10,642 nucleotides of DNA from JBKBIP01 sp046297495. GTDB taxonomy: Bacteria > Planctomycetota > Planctomycetia > Gemmatales > Gemmataceae. Where the stretch lies: contig JBKBIP010000067.1 of assembly GCA_046297495.1 (NCBI GenBank), positions 1 to 10,642 of the forward strand, given 5' to 3'. The position numbers and the translations under genes were made by a program. Positions 5,435-10,642 of this stretch are shown piece by piece. Under the pieces are notes generated by a model. That model saw only the letters and a list, made by a program, of their open reading frames with translations. It did not search any database and was not told the origin of the DNA. Position 1 is the first letter of the stretch, and the number at the start of each line of letters is the position of its first letter.

Positions 5435-6919
5435 TCAGGCGATGATCTCATGGACCAGCCGCCCATGCACGTCGGTCAAGCGGAAGTCGCGACCGGCGTG
5501 GCGGAAGGTAAGCCTCTCGTGATCTAGCCCCAGCAGGTGCAGAATCGTCGCGTGCAGGTCATGGATGTGGACCGGGTTCTCGACGGCTTGGAAGCCGAAA
5601 TCATCGGTCCGCCCATGACGGATGCCGCGCTTCACACCGCCGCCGGCCAGCCACAGGCTCCAGCCGTACGAATTGTGACCCCGGCCCAGCGCGTCAAAGT
5701 TGATGTCCTTCTTGCCCTTCACCCCTTGTACCAGCGGAGTCCGTCCAAACTCCCCGCTCCAGATGACCAGCGTATCATCGAGCAGACCGCGACGCTTCAG
5801 GTCGACCAGCAAGCCGGCAATCGGCCTGTCCACCCGAGCGCAACTGCTCTTTAGGCTACGATAGATGGCCCCGTGGTGGTCCCAGCCCTTGCTCGTGACC
5901 TGGATGAACCGCACCCCCGCCTCGGCCAGCCGGCGCGCCAGGAGACACTGCCGGCCAAAGGCGTCCGTTTCTCCGCCGCCAACGCCGTACAGGGCCAGCG
6001 TCTCGGCGGTCTCCTTGGACGTGTCCAGCACTTCGGGCGCCCCTTGTTGCATGCGGAAGGCCAGCTCGAACGTCTCGATCAGGCTTTCCAGCTTCGAGTC
6101 GCGCGCCCGCTCGGCATGATCGCGATTAATCTGATGCAAAAACTCCAGCTGCTGCCGGCGAAGCTCGAGGGGCAAGCGCGGGTCGGAGAGATAGCGAATC
6201 TTCTCCCCTTCGGCCTTGTCGGCGTCGCGTAATACGGTAGCTTGGTAGACCGCTGGCAAGAAGTCGCTGCCGCAGTTCACGGTGCTACCCGCTGGCGGCG
6301 AGATCACCACGAAGCCAGGCAGGTCCTGGTTCTCGGTCCCCAGGGCATAGGTGATCCAGGCGCCCATGCTCGGCCGAGGCACCAACATGCCGGTATGGAA
6401 CTGCTGCACTGCCGTGCCGTGTTCGGGACTGTCGCAGACCATGCTGTTGATGATGCACAGCTCATCGGCCTGCCGGGCGATGTGCGGGATGGCATCCGAC
6501 AGCCACAGACCCGCCTGGCCGTGCTGGGCGAACTTCACCGGCGTCGCCATGATCGGGCCGAAATCATCCGGGTTCTCCCCTTTGCCTTCGCGCCAAGGCT
6601 GCGGCATCCGTTCGGGAGACAGTCGTTCGCCGTGCCGGTGAAACAGCTCCGGCTTGTAGTCGATCAGATCGACGTGCGACGGTCCGCCTTCCATGAAGAG
6701 GAGGATGACTCGCTTGGCCCGCAGCTTGAAATGCGGCGGCTTGACGGCCAGCGGCGAGCCAGGGCTGTTAGTCTCCAGAGCACCCGCCGCGCTTTGCGTC
6801 CCCAGAGCCGACAGCGCCAGCGAGCCGAAGCCCAGCGCCGTCTGCCGCAGAAAGTCCCGGCGCGACACTACCGGCGCCACCTGACCGCACGGAAAGTATT
6901 TGCACAGGTTCATGGTCAT
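5435..6919 (-). CDS. DUF1501 family protein, long subfamily, Tat-type signal (494 aa)
   Basis: This is the larger type of DUF1501 protein that usually accompanies PSCyt1/DUF1549/DUF1553 genes. SRRDFLRQTALG at residues 19-30, followed by a hydrophobic, Ala-rich stretch, is a good twin-arginine signal. Superfamily-like motifs are EGGPSHVDLID (77-87), SPEHGT (164-169), GWDHHG (345-350), GEFGRTP (389-395) and GRGHN (412-416). The C-terminal part is His-rich (HIHDLHATILHLLG near 451-464). The ATG at 6919-6917 overlaps the TGA of the upstream cytochrome gene by 4 nt (ATGA), implying translational coupling; a second ATG at 6913 is an alternative start that would avoid the overlap. Only a weak GGTGG precedes the start, as expected for a coupled gene. 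It is clearly divergent from the two other DUF1501 proteins in the window. The substrate is unknown. Confidence 0.94.
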   Translation of the reverse strand: MTMNLCKYFPCGQVAPVVSRRDFLRQTALGFGSLALSALGTQSAAGALETNSPGSPLAVKPPHFKLRAKRVILLFMEGGPSHVDLIDYKPELFHRHGERLSPERMPQPWREGKGENPDDFGPIMATPVKFAQHGQAGLWLSDAIPHIARQADELCIINSMVCDSPEHGTAVQQFHTGMLVPRPSMGAWITYALGTENQDLPGFVVISPPAGSTVNCGSDFLPAVYQATVLRDADKAEGEKIRYLSDPRLPLELRRQQLEFLHQINRDHAERARDSKLESLIETFELAFRMQQGAPEVLDTSKETAETLALYGVGGGETDAFGRQCLLARRLAEAGVRFIQVTSKGWDHHGAIYRSLKSSCARVDRPIAGLLVDLKRRGLLDDTLVIWSGEFGRTPLVQGVKGKKDINFDALGRGHNSYGWSLWLAGGGVKRGIRHGRTDDFGFQAVENPVHIHDLHATILHLLGLDHERLTFRHAGRDFRLTDVHGRLVHEIIA

Positions 6920-9207
6920 TCCACCACCAGGAACTCATTGGCAATTAGCAAGGTATGGCACAAGCGGCTCCAGCCGGCTCGCTGGGCGTCATCCGCTCTT
7001 GTACCATTTTTCTGAATTCGATCGGAAAAGGCGACCAAAAACCGCAGTGCTCGCTCGCGTTCCTCGCCGCTCGGCTTGCGGGCGAACAGGCGCAGATACA
7101 ACTGATCGAGCCGGGCGGTATCCGTGAGGTCAGCATCCTCCAGCAGCATGGCCGCCAGTGTTTCGGCGTTGGCCAGTATCATCGGGCTGTTAAGCAGAAA
7201 CAGCACCTGCGAGGGTACGATGGAGACCGCCCGTGTGCCACGCGGCCAAGTCGCCACCGGCATGTCAAAGATGCTGAGCATGTCCAGGGCCACGGGCACG
7301 TCCTTGCGGAAGACCGGCCAGTACACCGCACGCTTGCGGAGGGTCCCCTCGGGGATGGTCAGGTTCACGGTGCTCCCCTGGTTGCCGGTGCCCTTGAAGG
7401 CTGCCGGCACCGTATAGGTCGGCGGATCCACATCGAGCCTGCCGGCGACGAAGAGTAAGGAATCGTGCAGCGCCTCCGCGTCCTGCCGCCGCCGGTTGGC
7501 GCGCCCCAGCAGCCGGTTGTCGGGATCGACGGCGACGGCGCTGGCATCGGCGTGGGCGCTCAGTTGCCAAGCACGGGTCAGCAACAATTCCTTGATGAAC
7601 GACTTGAACGCCCCACGATGCTGTTCCCGGAAGCGCAGTGCCAGGTAATCGAGCAACTCTGGGTGACTGGGCGCATCACCTGTAGTCCCAAAGTTATCGG
7701 TCGAGCGCACCAGACCCTGGCCGAAGACGTGGTGCCAAATGCGATTGACGATGACTCGCCACACCAGCGGATTCTCGGCACTGAGCAGCCACTCGGCCAG
7801 TTGCATCCGGCCGCTCTGCCCGGCGGGAATCCGCGGTGGGTCTTTCATCCGCACCAGCGTGGGAAAGCCGCGCGGCACCACTTCACCTCGGTTCTCCACT
7901 TCGCCGCGGTAATGGATCGGTTCGTCGCGCGGGCTTTTCTCGTCCTGGGCGCCCATGACCTTGACGTTATCGCCGCGCAGCCAGACCGGCGCGTCGGCGG
8001 GCATCTTGCCCAGCGAGACGCTGCCGGGGTCGATCGAGCCAAAACCGCCCTTGACATTGGAGGTGCTGCGGAAGATGCCGGCCAGGGAGTAGTAGTCGCG
8101 CGTCGGCACCGGATCGAGCTTGTGGTCGTGGCAGCGGGCGCAGCCCAGGGAGATGCCCAGAAAGTTCTTGCCCAGCACATCAAGTTGCTCGTCGATCACG
8201 TCGAGCTTGCGCTTTTCCGGGTCGCGGTCGGCGGCAATGATGTGAAACAGCGCCAGGTAGCCGGTCGCGACCAGGTTCGCGGCCCTTTCCTCTGGCGACG
8301 CGGCCGGCAGAAGATCACCGGCCAGCTGCTCGCGAACGAACCGATCAAAGGGTTTATCCGAGTTGAAGGCATGAATGACATACTCGCGGTAGCGCCACGC
8401 CTCGGGATAAGCCGACGGCGCCGTGGTGCCGTTGACATCGGCATACCGCGCCAAGTCGAGCCAGTGCCGGGCCCAGCGCTCACCGAAGTGGCGCGAGGCC
8501 AACAATTCGTCCACCACCTGCTCGATGGCAGCTTGCCGATCGCGGCTTGCGGCTTCTTGAAAACGCTCGACTTGTTGGGGGGTCGGCGGCAGGCCGATCA
8601 GGACATAGTGAAGCCTGCGCAGCAGCACGTGTGGCTCGGCATCGGCGACAGGCTTCAGCCCCTTGGCTTCCAACCCGGCCAGGATGAAGCGGTCGATATC
8701 GCTCCGTGCCCAATTGCCGGTTCGCGGGACCGATGGTCTCTGGATCGGCCGCAATGACCATAGCTCCTGGCCTTTCTCAGACAGGGAGTCCTTAGCGGTC
8801 TTGGTTGTCTCTGTCCGGGGGTCCGGCGCGCCGATCTTGACCCAGTAGGTCAAGTCGGCGATCACCTCTTCGGGAAGTTTTTCCCTGGGGGGCATGTTGA
8901 GGCCCTGATGATTCAGGGCCTGGATGAGCAGGCTCTCGTCGGGCCGGCCGGGCACCAGCGCCGGCCCGCTGCTACCGCCGCGACGAAGGCCATCCCGGCT
9001 ATCCAGCAGCAGGCTGCCCTTGATCTTGGCCGACGTGGCCGAGTGGCACTCGTAGCAGTACTTGACAAGGACTGGACGAATCCGGGCCTCGAAGAACTCG
9101 ATGTCCCGCTGGTCCGCTTCTTCAGCCGGCGCGCTGAATCGTCCGCTGGCAAACAGCGAGGCACCGATCATCAGCATCCCGCACAGGTAAAACTGTCGTC
9201 CAGTCAC
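6916..9207 (-). CDS. Planctomycete di-haem cytochrome protein: PSCyt1, DUF1549, DUF1553 (763 aa)
   Basis: A Sec-type signal peptide (hydrophobic core FYLCGMLMIGASLFASG) leads into a PSCyt1 cytochrome c domain. Its haem site is CYECH at 51-55 and a likely axial Met is at 105 (LNMPPREKL). DUF1549/PSCyt2 follows at about 168-380 and ends in a second haem site, CARCH at 356-360, followed by DHKLDPV. DUF1553/PSD1 runs from about 466 to the end, with NRIWHHVFGQGLV and RRRQDAEALHDSLL. Counting from GTG 9207, the protein is 763 residues. A longer start at GTG 9216 is unlikely because that codon overlaps the GGAGG ribosome binding site at 9216-9220, whereas GTG 9207 lies 8 nt after it. The gene follows a DUF1501 gene by 33 nt and overlaps the next one by 4 nt. 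Electron donor and acceptor are unknown. Confidence 0.93.
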   Translation of the reverse strand: MTGRQFYLCGMLMIGASLFASGRFSAPAEEADQRDIEFFEARIRPVLVKYCYECHSATSAKIKGSLLLDSRDGLRRGGSSGPALVPGRPDESLLIQALNHQGLNMPPREKLPEEVIADLTYWVKIGAPDPRTETTKTAKDSLSEKGQELWSLRPIQRPSVPRTGNWARSDIDRFILAGLEAKGLKPVADAEPHVLLRRLHYVLIGLPPTPQQVERFQEAASRDRQAAIEQVVDELLASRHFGERWARHWLDLARYADVNGTTAPSAYPEAWRYREYVIHAFNSDKPFDRFVREQLAGDLLPAASPEERAANLVATGYLALFHIIAADRDPEKRKLDVIDEQLDVLGKNFLGISLGCARCHDHKLDPVPTRDYYSLAGIFRSTSNVKGGFGSIDPGSVSLGKMPADAPVWLRGDNVKVMGAQDEKSPRDEPIHYRGEVENRGEVVPRGFPTLVRMKDPPRIPAGQSGRMQLAEWLLSAENPLVWRVIVNRIWHHVFGQGLVRSTDNFGTTGDAPSHPELLDYLALRFREQHRGAFKSFIKELLLTRAWQLSAHADASAVAVDPDNRLLGRANRRRQDAEALHDSLLFVAGRLDVDPPTYTVPAAFKGTGNQGSTVNLTIPEGTLRKRAVYWPVFRKDVPVALDMLSIFDMPVATWPRGTRAVSIVPSQVLFLLNSPMILANAETLAAMLLEDADLTDTARLDQLYLRLFARKPSGEERERALRFLVAFSDRIQKNGTRADDAQRAGWSRLCHTLLIANEFLVVE

Positions 9208-9215
9208 GAGGGACA

Positions 9216-9220
9216 CCTCC
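9216..9220 (-). promoter_or_regulatory. Ribosome binding site that decides the GTG start at 9207
   Basis: GGAGG on the minus strand (9220-9216) has an ideal 8-nt spacer to GTG at 9207-9205. The upstream in-frame GTG at 9216-9214 shares its first base with this motif, so it cannot be initiated from it. Confidence 0.75.
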
Positions 9221-9240
9221 CGGATCTGGGGGGAACTAGC

Positions 9241-10623
9241 TCACGCAATCGCTTCGCGGATGAGCGGGGCGTCCTCGGCGATGATCTTGAGCGGCCGGTT
9301 GTCGGTGGTGTACAGCTCGTGGTCGGGGTCGATGCCGAGCAGGTGGTAAATGGTCTTGCCCAAGCTGGTGACCTTGTACTCGTTGTCCTTGACGTAGGCT
9401 GCCTTGGCATCGGTGGCGCCGACCACGGTGCCGCGCTTGCAGCCACCGCCGGCCATCAGGACGATCTGCGCCGGCGCCCAGTGGCCCCGGCCGTAGCCGT
9501 CCTTGCCTTCAAAGCCCGGCGTCCGCCCCATTTCTCCGCAGGCGACCACCAGCGTCGTGTCGAGCAGCCCGCGCTCATCCAGGTCGGTCAGCAGCGCGCT
9601 CAGGGCCGCGTCAAAGGCTTGCAGCATGGTCACCGCCTTCTGCAACTGGCCGGGACCGCCATGCCAGTCCCAGTAGCCAAAATCGAGATGGACAAACGGC
9701 ACGCCGGCCTCGATCAGCCGCCGGGCCGCCAGCATGCGCGGCGCGGCTTCGCCTTTCTTTTCACCCACGTACTCGCCGCGGATCGAAAAGCCGTAGCGCT
9801 CCTTCGTTTGCTCGGACTCTTTCCGCAGATCCACTGCTTCCCGCAGCTTCGGCGACTGGAGAATGTTGAAAGCCTTTTGCTGGAACTGGTCGAGGGCGTC
9901 CAGCATTGGGTTGGAGCGCTCCTGCTGCCGCAACTGGCCTTCCAGCGAGCGCAGCAACTGGACCTGGTTCTGCAAGTCGGTCACGTCCAACTGCAAGCGG
10001 GTGATGTCCGGGAAGGTGCTGCCGTCCTTGTTGTTGGTGCTGAGCCGGCCGGTGTTCGCCTCCTCGCCCGGCGAAATGGTCAGCGGATTGTAGGCCGGTC
10101 CCAGGTAATTTTCTTTCATCCCCGGCGCCATCTTGTCCAGCTCTCCCATGACCACGAAGGAAGGGAGATCGCGCGGGGCAGGCAGCAGCTTGGCCACGAC
10201 CGAGCCATAGGCCGGATACTTGGGCGTTCCCATCGTGGCCCGCCGGTTGCCGCACTTCCAGCACTGGCCGCCAAAGTGGTCGCCCGCCTGCGGGAAGCCG
10301 CGGGCGTTGACGGAACGAAGGACCGTCAGCTTGTCGGCAACCTGCGCTATTTTCGGCAAGTGCTCGCAAACCTCAAGCCCGTGCAGCTGGCTGGCAATCG
10401 GTCGGAAGGGGCCACGCGCCTGCGCGTCGGGCTGATCTGGCTTCATGTCAAAAGTATCCTGCTGTGCTGGTCCTCCTGGCAAAAAAATGAAAATCGCTTG
10501 CTTGGCCCGCCCTGTATGCTGCGTGCCGTCCGCTGCTGTCGCTTGACCGCGCAGCACATCTGCCCAAGTCAATCCGAACAGGCCGGCACCGCCCAGTTGC
10601 ATGAAACGACGCCGATTGAGCAT
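9241..10623 (-). CDS. DUF1501 family protein with altered first motif, Tat-type signal (460 aa)
   Basis: This is the first gene of the visible operon and the same subfamily as the DUF1501 protein at 820-2139. NRRRFMQLGGAG (residues 3-14) and a hydrophobic run form a twin-arginine-like signal. Conserved segments are DFGYWDWHG (314-322), GEMGRTP (363-369), GRGHW (378-382) and GIDPDHE (430-436). The first motif reads GGPAQQDTFD (50-59); the His expected in GGPxHxDxxD is Gln. CWKCG at 121-125 adds a CXXC pair absent from the other two DUF1501 proteins here. A coiled-coil-prone Gln/Leu-rich segment spans about 205-275. AAGGA (10641-10637) lies 13 nt before this ATG and 10 nt before an alternative TTG at 10626, so the start is uncertain by one codon. 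The stop is 33 nt upstream of the cytochrome gene. The right window edge hides whatever precedes it. Confidence 0.92.
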   Translation of the reverse strand: MLNRRRFMQLGGAGLFGLTWADVLRGQATAADGTQHTGRAKQAIFIFLPGGPAQQDTFDMKPDQPDAQARGPFRPIASQLHGLEVCEHLPKIAQVADKLTVLRSVNARGFPQAGDHFGGQCWKCGNRRATMGTPKYPAYGSVVAKLLPAPRDLPSFVVMGELDKMAPGMKENYLGPAYNPLTISPGEEANTGRLSTNNKDGSTFPDITRLQLDVTDLQNQVQLLRSLEGQLRQQERSNPMLDALDQFQQKAFNILQSPKLREAVDLRKESEQTKERYGFSIRGEYVGEKKGEAAPRMLAARRLIEAGVPFVHLDFGYWDWHGGPGQLQKAVTMLQAFDAALSALLTDLDERGLLDTTLVVACGEMGRTPGFEGKDGYGRGHWAPAQIVLMAGGGCKRGTVVGATDAKAAYVKDNEYKVTSLGKTIYHLLGIDPDHELYTTDNRPLKIIAEDAPLIREAIA

Positions 10624-10636
10624 CAACCGCTGAAAA

Positions 10637-10641
10637 TCCTT
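10637..10641 (-). promoter_or_regulatory. Probable ribosome binding site of the rightmost DUF1501 gene
   Basis: AAGGA on the minus strand lies 13 nt before ATG 10623 and 10 nt before TTG 10626. The spacing slightly favours TTG, while codon preference favours ATG. The promoter would lie outside the window. Confidence 0.45.
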
Positions 10642-10642
10642 G

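Noticed and set aside
6242..7015. A 257-codon open frame on the + strand
   Set aside because: It is antisense to the 5' part of the long DUF1501 gene and crosses into the neighbouring cytochrome gene; the Arg/His-rich translation is typical of a shadow frame.
7465..8757. A 430-codon open frame on the + strand
   Set aside because: It lies wholly antisense to the PSCyt1/DUF1549/DUF1553 gene, whose haem motifs and domains are unmistakable. The + strand translation has no recognisable domain, and long antisense frames are expected in GC-rich coding DNA.

Overview
The window is almost certainly from a planctomycete, most like the Gemmatales/Pirellulales type. It is GC-rich, and its intact genes all belong to families first described as planctomycete-specific expansions: DUF1501 proteins, and large secreted c-type cytochrome proteins carrying PSCyt1/PSCyt2 (DUF1549) and PSD1 (DUF1553) domains. 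A 99-base run of N inside one gene shows this is a draft or metagenomic assembly. Family names come from motifs recognised by eye, not from a database search.

Layout. Bases 1-124 hold 2.6 head-to-tail copies of a 47-bp repeat built around a short motif I associate with planctomycete intergenic DNA. The repeat abuts a decayed, C-terminal piece of a plasmid pRiA4b ORF-3-like gene on the + strand (about 130-338). Bases 339-819 contain no credible gene but hold four inverted repeats. From 820 to the right edge all coding is on the minus strand.

In transcription order (right to left) the minus-strand genes are: a DUF1501 protein (10623-9241); a PSCyt1-DUF1549-DUF1553 di-haem protein (9207-6916); a second, longer DUF1501 protein (6919-5435) whose start overlaps the stop of the previous gene by 4 nt; a short orphan fragment that looks like the tail of a sulfatase (5338-4970); a second cytochrome-type protein with a CX4CH haem motif and a bacterial Ig-like (BIG_2) domain (4794-2185, interrupted by the N gap); and a third DUF1501 protein (2139-820). 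Gaps of 33 nt and 45 nt and the 4-nt overlap support two transcription units: DUF1501/PSCyt/DUF1501 and PSCyt/DUF1501. The sulfatase-like remnant and an inverted repeat lie between them.

How they may work together. Each cytochrome-type protein is paired with DUF1501 partners. The DUF1501 proteins have twin-arginine N-termini and an alkaline-phosphatase/sulfatase-superfamily look. The cytochrome proteins have Sec-type N-termini and CXXCH-type haem sites, so the paired products probably meet outside the cytoplasmic membrane. The families are widespread in planctomycetes, but I know of no established biochemical role. A role in handling complex, possibly sulfated, polymers is inference only, drawn partly from the sulfatase-like fragment.
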